Source: Temnopleurus reevesii (Eukaryota; Echinodermata; Echinoidea; Temnopleuroida; Temnopleuridae). Taken from it: a DNA stretch of 64,000 nt. Below the pieces are notes generated by a model, which was given only the letters and a program-made list of their open reading frames with translations, was not told the origin of the DNA and did not search any database. The translations under genes were made by a program, and so were the position numbers. The DNA is taken from NCBI GenBank assembly GCA_036244855.1, contig BQKZ01000412.1, forward strand, positions 40,842-104,841. Reading direction: 5' to 3'. Of this stretch, positions 58,201 through 64,000 are shown piece by piece; positions within the stretch are counted from its first letter, which is position 1, and each line of letters begins with the position of its first letter.

Positions 58201-61200
58201 TGGCAAATACCACTGAGTCGTCGATTCCGTTCCCTCAAGCTCTGGTTCGTCCTTCGCTCATTTGGTGCCAAGAAACTCCAAGAGCATGTTCGACGGGTAA
58301 GTTCGACAGTATACTTTTAGACAAGAATGTCCATAATGTAGATTTAAATTGGGTAATATATTTACAAAAGTCCAGATTTCGGAAAGCATTCGTGAAAAGT
58401 GTACTTCTTGTGATTTCGGTTGACCACCGTGGACATTGCTTTGTCCAGCAATAGACCATGTTGTACAGTTGTACGATGGAGACTTTTTGAATAAGGCATA
58501 GGCCTAACTCCCTAAATCATGTACTGGACTGTGGTCGGAAATGGTCTTTCTCTAGAGACCACAGTGTACAACGGAGACTGTGGTGTCATAAGGTTTACCT
58601 GCGTTGTCATTTGTCCACATTCGACTTGCTTCCAACTGTGGTCCTGTAAAGTTTAACTTGAAAGAAAACGATGTACACGGTGTACACTGCGGTCAAGTGA
58701 GATATTACCGTCCTAACACATGGTCTACGTACAGAAGTTTGCATATTAGTTGGTTAAGGTGCATCTGACTTAACTATGGTGCCAACACTTGATTATGGTG
58801 AACTATTAAAGATGTGCGTTCATATTGAGTAAACAGTGCACCGTTATAATATTTTCAAAGGTTTCCTATTTCTACCCCTTGTCCGGTGCTCCGAAGAACA
58901 GACCACCAATCTTTTCCATGTACATCTGTTGCGATGTTAGGAATGAATTGCTTCTATAAAGGATAAAATCTTAATCTAAAAAATGCAATGTATTTACAAA
59001 TAAAATTTAGTATTTATTTTATAATTTTGTAGTCATCGAATTTAAATTTGCTCTTTTGATATGTGTGTTTTAAAAATGCTCGCTGATTAATATCATTATT
59101 TTATTGTTGAATTTGATATTTTATTTCATATACAGGGCGTTCGACTTGGACGTTATTTTGAGCAACTGGTTGCTGGTGATGCTGCTTTTGAAATACCTGC
59201 AGAAAGAATTCTTGGCTTGATAGTTTTCAGATTAAAGGTATGTAGACTCATTGTAGATATGATTTCAGAATGAGAATTATGCATCTTTATGGTGTACTTT
59301 GTAAAACCCGACGTTATTACTTCTCCTATACTAGAATTGCTGTTTCATCTAGATAATTATTGTAATATAAATATGTCACCAACAGGGACCCAATGAGCTT
59401 ACCCAGGAGCTTCTACGCCGTCTCAACACCAATGGGAAGATTTACGTCGTACCCGCTTCAGTCAAGGGTCTTTACGTCATCAGATTCACTGTGACGTCAA
59501 CAGAGACTACGGAAGATGACATCTTACATGACTGGTGTCTCATTCAATCCCTGGCAAGGGAGATCTTTGTATCGAGGGACATGGTGGCTAATGTACCAAC
59601 CCGGATGGCATCCTGGCCAGGTGCGCTGAACCTCACCGGCTCACCAGGCGCTAACCGTGTCCACAAGGTCCATCGAAATGAGATGAACAACAACCAAGAC
59701 AACAATGAGGATGAAGAGGAGAATGAACTGTCCAAGAAGCTGGATGAGATGAAGTTTGAAGAGAAGGAGAATGGACCACACTACAACAAACCAGGCAGGC
59801 TGGAAATTGTGCTTGCATGATGTAGTGGCAGTACACGTGAGACCCCGCTCGCATGGCTTTTCCTTTCTTTTAACATCAATTGTTTGTTTCATTTGACCCC
59901 TTCTATCGTTTAAAATGCTTTCAGACCATAAATTCCTTTAAAAGAAAGTGCAAATTTTGCTTTCAAAGTTATTTATTATTCGATTAACTTCTTGGCGACA
60001 TGTATAGAGTATATAATTTCAAAAAACCCCTCGCTGTATTCTTGACAGCTGCGTTCCTCGTATCTAAATATTATTGCATTCTATGATTTCATTTTTGCAT
60101 TTCTGAGTTTATATAAATATTTGACTCAATATTGCAATAATTACGAAAAGTTACGTGTTACACAAGATACATCCCGGCTGCTCCCCCCCCAAAAAAGGTA
60201 GATAAAAACAATACTTTTACGGCCGTCGATATGCGGGCTGCGGAGGGTGCGAAAATGAGCTGAAATCTATACTTACATTAATAATAATAATGATATATGC
60301 AATTTATATAGAGCAAATTTATCCACACTGCGGAGTGCTCAATGTGCTTTGTATTATTGTTTTTGCTTTTCGTTTTACTTCTCAGCTAGCCGATGGAAAA
60401 TTATGTAGAAGCTTTATTTCCTTTTACATAATCATATGTTTTGCTTGTCAGCAAATCTTTTAAACGTACCCCTCTGTAAAAGCTAGCTACGACCATGTAC
60501 ATGCATTCGCTCCAACCATGTCAAATGTGTATGCCGAACATTTTAGATAAATGTACCTTTGGAGAATATCTTAATTATTGTCAATTCGATTCACCTTCCC
60601 CGGAAAAACCAAGGATTATCCACCTATCATTCATTGTTTTAACCCCATCAATACATATATTCTAGCAAGATCAGATGCTATACGTTGTTTAGTCTAAGTA
60701 GTTTAGTCTGACGTAGCTTTATTTTATAGTGGCATTTGTAATAGCCTGTAGTTTCAATAAATGTATGTGCAGTATTTATTCCATACTAGTGTTGTTCTGA
60801 TGTAGTTTCCCTGAAACCCTAGCCCTTGAAGGGAAAAATTAATTCCCATAATTATTTACAACGTGCTACGGGCAAAAGTCCATCATTGCACAAGATATAT
60901 AACTTTTATTTGTTGAAGAGACATGCCTTATGATTTTTATATCTAACCATAATCTTTAGAGAGCAAATTATAATTTTAGAGTACAATTTGAACTTATGGG
61001 CTGCCAACTTTGGATAATGATAGACGTGTGAATTACAAACATTATACTAACATTTCCAATCCTATTTTTCTATTGTATACAACATGGATGATATATATTT
61101 ATCTAAGAACATTTCTTGTTCCTTTAAATTTTTGCAAATACATAATTTACATATATATATATATATATGACTTTATACGGTATTTGATTTAATTTCCCAA

Positions 61201-61808
61201 TCTGACTTTTGTTTACAGGACGGGAAAGAAAGACGTGTCTGAAGAAGTTGATGATTATGAAGAAAAAGATGGGGCGTCGAGCTATGTCAGAAGAGGCTGA
61301 GGGCTATGGGTATCCATTCAATGCATTCTACAGCTTTGAGGACACCTCGAGTGGACTACCTTCTCCATGTGAGGATCTCGATGGAGAGGACGAGGTCTTT
61401 GGAAGAAACAACCACATCGCAAATGGATACCCAAAGGAAGAGGTGATCGAACAGGCGGATGACGAGGACAAGGAAACATCGACTCCAACGCAGAGTCCCA
61501 AAGGAGATGATGACGTCAATGGCTTCCCACCAACTCACAAGCACGAGAATACAGCGTCTGGTGATAGCGTCACTCTGAAAGACAGCGCCACAAGCATAAA
61601 CACCAAGCAGGAGTTCACTGCCAATGGGCAAGCCAACCCAGTCATTCTGGGTTCAGATAAACCTGTGAATGTAGGGGTGGCCAGTAAAGGTAGGTTTGGT
61701 GCTCTCAGTCAAACTAAAGAAAGCACCTACAACGGAGTGGTCAATATCTGCCACTATCGCTCCACTAAAGGCTCTACTGAGAGCAATGGGGACGAGCAGA
61801 ATGAGTAG
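27123..61808 (+). CDS. HDC: Histidine decarboxylase (PLP-dependent), two possible C-termini
   Basis: Group II pyridoxal-phosphate decarboxylase converting L-histidine to histamine in the cytosol; active as a dimer in known members. Exons: 27123-27150, 39323-39495, ~41498-41611 (start hidden by a gap), 43741-43792, 50418-50488, 51962-52102, 52585-52728, 55454-55520, 55977-56139, 56551-56635, 56833-56931, 59136-59237, then either 59386-59820 (about 557 residues) or 59386-59620 joined to 61219-61808 (about 687 residues; human HDC has 662). Catalytic features seen: PLP lysine in NPSKW (about residue 306), DAAYAG aspartate, AHSS histidine (about 195), flexible-loop tyrosine in PLYLRH, and serine in IPLSRRFRS, the equivalent of human Ser354 (glycine in DOPA decarboxylase). 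[20 protein letters not shown] matches the HDC N-terminus. A 1.37 kb duplication (57713-59090) repeats two exons and is ignored in this model. Aromatic amino acid decarboxylase is the main alternative. Confidence 0.9.
28028..28073. repeat. (TG)n microsatellite followed by a G run
   Basis: About 17 TG units, then GA and ten Gs. Open frames of Cys-Val repeats across it are artefacts. Confidence 0.9.
28330..28405 (-). mobile_element. tRNA-like SINE head fragment
   Basis: The minus strand reads AGTTGGGCGCTCCTC and later GGTTCGAATTCGTC, i.e. A-box-like and B-box-like blocks at tRNA spacing. The stems are poor, so it is a SINE or tRNA pseudogene rather than a tRNA gene. Confidence 0.5.
30440..30515 (-). 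mobile_element. tRNA-like SINE head fragment
   Basis: The minus strand has TAGTTCGATGGTTAGTGCGC (A box region) and GGGTTCGAGCCAC (B box), spaced as in a tRNA with an anticodon-like loop CTTATGA. T- and acceptor-stem pairing is broken. Confidence 0.55.
31128..31275. repeat. CT-rich polypyrimidine tract
   Basis: About 150 bases of CT/CCT repeats, with a pure (CT)n core near 31170-31211. Ser/Leu/Pro-repeat open frames in all three phases are by-products. Confidence 0.9.
34291..34527. mobile_element. MITE, 237 bp, terminal inverted repeats ~21 bp
   Basis: The left end CACCCAATAGGCGGGTTTAC is mirrored by the right end GTAAACCCGCCTATTGAGGT, with one extra base and one mismatch. There is no open frame of note between them. 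Confidence 0.75.
34790..35495. repeat. Long imperfect inverted repeat, ~235 bp arms
   Basis: The left arm (about 34790-35025) pairs with the right arm (about 35265-35495). Shared blocks include GTTTGGAAATCTAAGTTTAC with GTAAACTTAGATTTCCAAAC, TAAAGAATGACA with TGTCATTCTTTA, and GTTATTTCACGGCTGAG with CTCAGCTGTGAAATAAC. The loop is about 240 bases. Confidence 0.8.
35872..35924. repeat. Two consecutive short hairpins
   Basis: ACTCCGGA (35872) pairs perfectly with TCCGGAGT (35886) across a 6-base loop. AGACGT (35903) pairs with ACGTCT (35919) across a 10-base loop. The 9-base gap between them and the higher CG content stand out from the surroundings. Confidence 0.7.
39323..39495 (+). CDS. HDC: HDC exon 2: N-terminal domain
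   Basis: [38 protein letters not shown], then IERVIMPG. Human HDC reads REMVDYICQYLSTVRERRVT, PDVQPGYLRAQLPESAP and IERIIMPG. Phase 1 to 0, donor gtaagt. Confidence 0.95.
39496..41500 (+). other. HDC intron 2 with assembly gap at its 3' end
   Basis: About 2 kb of AT-rich intron with no recognised element. 41241-41500 is Ns, so the acceptor and the first codon or so of exon 3 are not visible. Confidence 0.8.
41241..41500. other. Assembly gap (260 N) hiding the HDC exon 3 acceptor
   Basis: Sequence resumes in frame with [12 protein letters not shown]. Human HDC has [13 protein letters not shown] after MPG, so only about one codon of exon 3 is probably lost. Confidence 0.95.
41501..41611 (+). 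CDS. HDC: HDC exon 3 (5' end in gap): substrate-pocket segment
   Basis: [20 protein letters not shown] and [17 protein letters not shown] are nearly identical to human [23 protein letters not shown] and GDMLADAINCLGFTW. Donor gtaagc after TGG, phase 0. Confidence 0.95.
42829..42897 (-). mobile_element. tRNA-like SINE head
   Basis: The minus strand reads GGTATAGTGGTTATCACACT, then GCAGATTCAAATCCCGCCCC. The A and B boxes are well spaced and the D-arm resembles tRNA-Val/Asp, but the acceptor ends do not pair. Likely a SINE head or tRNA pseudogene. Confidence 0.55.
43010..43075 (+). mobile_element. tRNA-like SINE head
   Basis: GGTAGCTAATTGACATTGGT is followed by a GTCGTGGGCTCGAATCTCTA B-box region. 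Spacing is tRNA-like, pairing incomplete. It is the opposite orientation to its neighbour at 42829. Confidence 0.5.
43741..43792 (+). CDS. HDC: HDC exon 4
   Basis: [17 protein letters not shown] plus one base. Human HDC has [17 protein letters not shown], the segment that shapes the active site and dimer face. Acceptor ccattttcag, donor gtaagt, phase 0 to 1. Confidence 0.95.
44195..44275 (-). mobile_element. tRNA-like SINE head
   Basis: The minus strand has GACGAGTCATCAGAAGATCG followed by TGGGTTCGATTCCCAACCGA. The T-arm is well formed, but the D-arm and acceptor are weak. Confidence 0.5.
45287..45352 (+). mobile_element. SINE 3' tail copy
   Basis: TAATAATGACACAAAACGAG, then CATTGAGAACTCTGCAGAGT, GGATAATTACGTTGTATAAA. 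It aligns with the tail at 12366-12414 with several substitutions. Confidence 0.6.
46875..47930. repeat. Degenerate long-period tandem array
   Basis: Blocks recur in order: CAATTACTTC...TTTATCATAT (46889, 47299), AATTGTCTGCATGTATGA-like (46938, 47345, 47450, 47890) with ACTTTTGACA after it, and ATAATGGA...GATGCTCATTCA (47076, 47610). Spacing is roughly 400-540 bases. No coding frame spans it. Confidence 0.6.
47986..48159. mobile_element. MITE family copy B, 174 bp
   Basis: The ends ACACGATAT and ATATCGTGT are perfectly inverted, extending into TATTTTCGATAAGTGAAGT against ACTTTTCGAAAATAG. The interior matches copy A at 21690-21865 (TTTGTAATGCTAATGAAATC, CTTGTCATTGTTG). Confidence 0.75.
49431..49530. 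repeat. (CA)n and (TA)n microsatellite
   Basis: Compound CACACA, ATATAT and CACACC tract. Open frames of His-Thr or Cys-Val repeats on both strands are artefacts. Confidence 0.9.
50418..50488 (+). CDS. HDC: HDC exon 5: PLP-binding glycine loop
   Basis: [20 protein letters not shown] then GVLQ. Human: [20 protein letters not shown], GVLQ. The GGGVLQ turn binds the cofactor phosphate side. Phase 1 to 0. Confidence 0.95.
50489..51961 (+). other. HDC intron 5
   Basis: 1.5 kb. A C homopolymer at 51524-51539 and AT-rich sequence; no element or gene recognised. The acceptor is a pyrimidine-rich ttccacccccag. Confidence 0.75.
51962..52102 (+). CDS. HDC: HDC exon 6
   Basis: [20 protein letters not shown]...KLVAYCSDQ. 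Human: [20 protein letters not shown]...RLVAYASDQ. The middle ([15 protein letters not shown]) is the variable surface loop. Phase 0 to 0. Confidence 0.95.
52585..52728 (+). CDS. HDC: HDC exon 7: PLP-stacking histidine
   Basis: [40 protein letters not shown]. The His of AHSS (about residue 195) stacks on the PLP ring in this family. Human: [20 protein letters not shown]. Phase 0 to 0. Confidence 0.95.
52846..53034. mobile_element. Repeat element bounded by TGCGTGCAT direct repeats
   Basis: TGCGTGCAT occurs at 52846-52854 and 53026-53034. Between them are three TTTGGCGCCC blocks, an A-rich stretch and GC-rich sequence unlike its neighbours. This could be a retroposed fragment with target duplication, or the 9-mers could be its own ends. 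Confidence 0.5.
53516..53664. mobile_element. Foldback element (MITE-like), ~150 bp
   Basis: The left half GTGCCATATTGCATAACAAG and TTGAGTTTTAACGCAAC is mirrored by AACGCAAC-type sequence and GCAACTTTTTATGCAATAGG, GCCC on the right, with an A-rich centre (53555-53585). Confidence 0.65.
53690..54690. repeat. Degenerate ~170 bp tandem array
   Basis: CATCTACCGTAGATA occurs at 53981, 54150 and 54326 (spacing 169 and 176), with diverged copies near 53817 and 54539. Each copy is followed by GAAATCCA-like and CATACACA-like blocks and preceded by a TTAGATAAAAAG-like block. No open frame runs through it. Confidence 0.75.
55454..55520 (+). CDS. HDC: HDC exon 8
   Basis: [20 protein letters not shown] and RI. 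Human: [20 protein letters not shown]. Thr residues of this segment contact PLP. Phase 0 to 1, donor gtaagt. Confidence 0.95.
55977..56139 (+). CDS. HDC: HDC exon 9: PLP aspartate and Schiff-base lysine
   Basis: [20 protein letters not shown] holds the aspartate that pairs with the PLP ring nitrogen. [20 protein letters not shown] holds the lysine (about residue 306) that forms the internal aldimine. Both match human HDC almost residue for residue. Phase 1 to 2. Confidence 0.96.
56551..56635 (+). CDS. HDC: HDC exon 10: catalytic flexible loop
   Basis: [20 protein letters not shown] then DKQAIDFM. The Tyr of PLYLRH (about residue 335) is the loop tyrosine needed for decarboxylation (Tyr334 in human HDC). 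The loop is two residues shorter than human. Phase 2 to 0. Confidence 0.94.
56833..56931 (+). CDS. HDC: HDC exon 11: IPLS specificity motif
   Basis: [33 protein letters not shown]. Serine in IPLSRRFRS corresponds to human HDC Ser354; DOPA decarboxylases have IPLG here. Phase 0 to 0, donor gtaagt. Confidence 0.95.
57712..57712. other. Single N at the duplication junction
   Basis: One ambiguous base sits exactly between the end of copy 1 and the start of copy 2, a join made by assembly software rather than read-through sequence. Confidence 0.9.
57916..58000 (+). CDS. HDC: HDC exon 10, duplicate copy
   Basis: It is identical to 56551-56635 except one base that changes the Ile codon ATA to Leu TTA (TAIEKG to TALEKG). 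Splice sites are intact. It begins in phase 2 and so cannot follow exon 11 (phase 0) in one message without a frameshift. Confidence 0.75.
58198..58296 (+). CDS. HDC: HDC exon 11, duplicate copy
   Basis: It encodes the same 33 residues as 56833-56931, with intact acceptor and donor. Either this pair or the first pair, not both, fits a working message. Confidence 0.75.
59136..59237 (+). CDS. HDC: HDC exon 12
   Basis: [34 protein letters not shown]. Human: [34 protein letters not shown]. Phase 0 to 0, donor gtatgt. Confidence 0.95.
59386..59820 (+). CDS. HDC: HDC exon 13 with stop (short C-terminus)
   Basis: [38 protein letters not shown] and [18 protein letters not shown] end the conserved catalytic domain. 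The frame then runs on through a hydrophilic tail ([20 protein letters not shown]) to TGA at 59818. An internal phase-1 donor CCAG|GTGCGC at 59620/59621 would instead join 61219. A poly(A) signal at 60756 supports use of this stop. Confidence 0.88.
   Translation, partial: GPNELTQELLRRLNTNGKIYVVPASVKGLYVIRFTVTSTETTEDDILHDWCLIQSLAREIFVSRDMVANVPTRMASWPGALNLTGSPGANRVHKVHRNEMNNNQDNNEDEEENELSKKLDEMKFEEKENGPHYNKPGRLEIVLA
60283..60360 (-). mobile_element. SINE 3' tail copy, reverse orientation
   Basis: AATAATGATATATGCAATTT, ATATAGAGCAAATTTATCCA, CACTGCGGAGTGCTCAATGT is the reverse complement of the 12366 tail, with substitutions. Confidence 0.6.
60756..60761 (+). terminator. Candidate poly(A) signal for the short HDC form
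   Basis: AATAAA followed by a GT-rich TGTATGTG sequence 2-10 bases later. A 3'UTR of about 0.95 kb after TGA at 59820 would result. Confidence 0.5.
61219..61808 (+). CDS. HDC: HDC alternative last exon (long C-terminus)
   Basis: Acceptor tttacag opens a 196-codon frame: [20 protein letters not shown], then an acidic, Ser/Asn/Asp-rich tail ([14 protein letters not shown]) ending [11 protein letters not shown] at 61806. It starts with two bases of a codon and so needs a phase-1 donor; CCAG|GTGCGC at 59620 fits and would create ...SWPG|RERKT. Vertebrate HDC also carries a long C-terminal tail with a basic LKKS/FKKLIKF-type segment that is processed off; the resemblance is loose. Confidence 0.7.
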
Positions 61809-64000
61809 TCCTGACACAAAAAAGATTCCTTGCCCAAATATTATCAATAGTACTAGAACCGATTGTTGAGTGTGTCCTATAAATATTGTTTGAACAAAAT
61901 TAAGTGACTCTAACATGTCTAAGCTGTCTTAATATTTATGTGAATTCAATTTTGAGAATTATACGCAATTATGTGATTGAATGAAAACATGGTGTGTAGT
62001 GTTGTTAATGTGAATATATATATCTTTATTTCCAAAATTACTATATTGATGTGTTATTCTAGTTTCTCCAACCTTTTAACAGCAATCTTCAATATCCCGG
62101 CTATCTTGAGTGTTCTACTTCATACAATTAAATTATATCATCCATAAACCTTTCCAGTGGATAATATAATTAAATAGTATATAAAACATACCAGGAAACA
62201 CTTGTAGCATAATAAGAATTTTATTTAGATGCATCTAAACTAGTGGAAAATATGGAGGCATAGCAAAAGTATGGTAAACTTATCCTACCATCGAGGCACA
62301 TTACAAAAAAAAGACTTTTCCCCTCTTTTTTCATAAATGTGGATATCAATTATATTGTATTTTATTCACCAATCGGTTTTGGAAGGGATGCGAATTTAGA
62401 CGAAGTATAACAATGGTCAACAAAATGTTACTTTTTGAAAGTTGTCTGCGATTTTTTAGCTGATTTACCATAAATGAGCTGAAAAATCATAGACAACAAA
62501 TTTGCTGTTGACCAGTGTTATATATCTAGTTATTGACAAAATCCCCCATAAATATTGCAACAAGGCGTGATACTCGGAGTATATAAGGTTAGTTGATTTC
62601 TGTTGTTGAGAATGAACACATTTGCTCTGTCTCTGAAACGTCGAGCAATTTCTTTGAGGGTAAACACACTTTCAGTGTACAGTTCTCCACCTTTTAGAAT
62701 GCATATTTTACTGGAGTAAAATTATTAGCCAACTTACACTTCAAATTCATGCCTTTTAATCAAGTTTATCAATGAGGCTGCTAAAAATAAACTACAGATT
62801 TTGTAACTTTCTTTCACAAATATTTTCGAACGTTTTGAAGGGAGATAATCAGCTATGGACAAACCTGTAGGAACGAATATGGTGTCATTTTCTAGATTGA
62901 AAGAAACACTTGTTACAGTGAACAAAAGCCCCGTTATTTTTGCGATGACTTGTGCAGTTGTGTTCATAAACTAAGTTTCTCGACCCTTTTTAGGATTTTG
63001 CGTATGGAAGAATCAGCTCATCATAAACGCGTCAAGTACACGTTATGTTGTAATTCAAATTATAACACGACGAATATTATGACGTGCTCATGTTTCCATA
63101 TCTATGAACCCGTGTTTCTCAACATTATTGTTTGTTTTCTCCTTAAGAGTGATTGGAGATATATAAGCAATAATATCATTAGATATTCTTGTTTTGACGG
63201 TCAAATATACATTCCTCGTTGAAATTTGTATAATATAAGCTATTCTGATTCTTTAAACATTGATGAAAATGACCGTCGCTTTTGGACAATTTTATTATGA
63301 ATTACTGTTCCTATGTTTGTACGTGATATTGCTGAAATTATGAATTTCCCATTGGTTGCGGGTTGTTTTTAAAATAAAAAAAATCACGTTTTCTTAGCCG
63401 TCGTTTTTCAATTCAATCAAACTTTTCAATTTCTTTCTTCAAATAGTCATGCTGTTATTATTATATTCTTATGTACCCTTGGTAATTGAACACTATTATC
63501 TACAGTGAAATAAAAAGAAATGTTACTGGATATGCAGGGAAATAGTAATAGTATAAACATTTGTGAAAATAATGTTAGTCGCGGAAAATTAATCAGTACA
63601 TGTATTCAATTTTGTTTTAATGGTATTCGAGTAATTCATTATATCAATTTTTTGTTTTGATTTTCTTTCGTTCATTGGGTCCGCTAGGGTTTAAAAGTTT
63701 ATGGCCTCTATTCATATCATATTCATGATTATGGGTGAAAATTTTAGCAACATATTAACCATTGTAGTGCCGCACTAAAAAAAGGCTACTTTTATTTTTG
63801 GTTTATTATAGATCATGAAATTCAACTGAGGATGACTACATTTCCTTTTTTTAGTTGTGCGTAACCCACAACAAATATTATATCTAAATTACCCGTTCGC
63901 ATCCTGATTCGATTCGATTTTGTTTTCTTAAAACACAGTGTAATAAAATTTCTTTGACGTCCGTAACAATAAATAATGTATTTAATGCGAGTACAGTGTA
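61809..64000. other. 3' flank of HDC
   Basis: This should begin with the 3'UTR of the long form. Candidate AATAAA hexamers occur at 62786, 63373, 63509 and 63942; none can be preferred. A foldback lies at 62406-62523. No gene is supported to the window end. Confidence 0.7.
62406..62523. repeat. Inverted repeat, ~118 bp foldback
   Basis: The outer arms TATAACAATGGTCAACA and TGTTGACCAGTGTTATA, and inner arms GTTGTCTGCGATTTTTTAGC and GCTGAAAAATCATAGACAAC, pair with few mismatches. It could be a MITE, or a long hairpin in the HDC 3'UTR. Confidence 0.7.

Larger units (their letters stand above)
57713..59090 (+). repeat. Tandem duplication, copy 2 (probable second allele)
   Basis: A 1378-base near copy of 56345-57711. 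Sequence after it (TATCATTATTTTATTG) continues to exon 12. Divergence lies mostly in introns and includes short indels around 58360-58480, as expected between alleles of a highly heterozygous animal. Confidence 0.9.
59821..61218 (+). other. 3'UTR of the short HDC form / intron of the long form
   Basis: 1.4 kb that includes a C run (60183), a reverse SINE tail (60283-60360), AATAAA at 60756 and a TA microsatellite (61151-61168), ending in acceptor tttgtttacag. No other gene seen. Confidence 0.7.

Noticed and set aside
27123..61808. Calling the second gene DOPA/aromatic amino acid decarboxylase
   Set aside because: The IPLS serine, the [14 protein letters not shown]-terminus and the long C-terminal tail option favour HDC. 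DDC would have IPLG and ends soon after the catalytic domain.

Overview
This is an AT-rich animal (metazoan) nuclear window. It has spliced genes with short GT-AG exons, long repeat-filled introns, many microsatellites, tRNA-derived SINE pieces and small foldback elements, plus scaffold gaps at 11161-11468, 22879-22954, 41241-41500 and a single N at 57712. The protein families and the style of repeats point to an invertebrate deuterostome, most likely an echinoderm such as a sea urchin. That placement is inference; nothing in the sequence names the species.

Two genes are read with confidence, both on the + strand. The first, 1-14120, is the 3' two thirds of a PARP4 (vault poly-ADP-ribose polymerase) homologue. 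Nineteen exons, the first cut by the window edge, encode the tail of the region after the catalytic domain, a VIT domain, a vWA domain with an intact MIDAS, a TPR-like pair of exons not expected in vertebrate PARP4, an acidic low-complexity region with a near-perfect 29-residue repeat array interrupted by an assembly gap, and the C-terminal region that in human PARP4 binds major vault protein. All splice phases agree, and the exon lengths sum to a multiple of three once the gap is set to a multiple of three.

The second gene, 27123-61808, is a group II PLP-dependent amino acid decarboxylase, best called histidine decarboxylase (HDC). It has a 28-base first coding exon, a 12.2 kb first intron, exons for the whole catalytic domain, and two possible last exons that give alternative C-terminal tails (about 557 or 687 residues). 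The substrate-specificity residue equivalent to human HDC Ser354 is serine, against glycine in DOPA decarboxylase. A TATA-box promoter candidate lies at 26408, about 0.7 kb upstream of the start codon. Two exons of the catalytic core sit in a 1.37 kb tandem duplication joined by a single N. This looks like two alleles assembled in series, because using both copies would shift the frame.

The region between the genes (14121-26400) and the HDC introns hold no further gene that I can support. They do hold a SINE inserted inside another repeat with a matching empty site, a pair of ~175 bp MITE copies 26 kb apart, several other foldback elements, a ~235 bp-arm inverted repeat at 34.8-35.5 kb, a 32 bp-arm hairpin at 24.7 kb, and two degenerate tandem arrays at 46.9-47.9 kb and 53.7-54.7 kb. 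The two genes show no obvious functional link. PARP4 belongs to vault particles and ADP-ribosylation; HDC makes histamine, which in echinoderms is reported as a neuronal and larval settlement signal.
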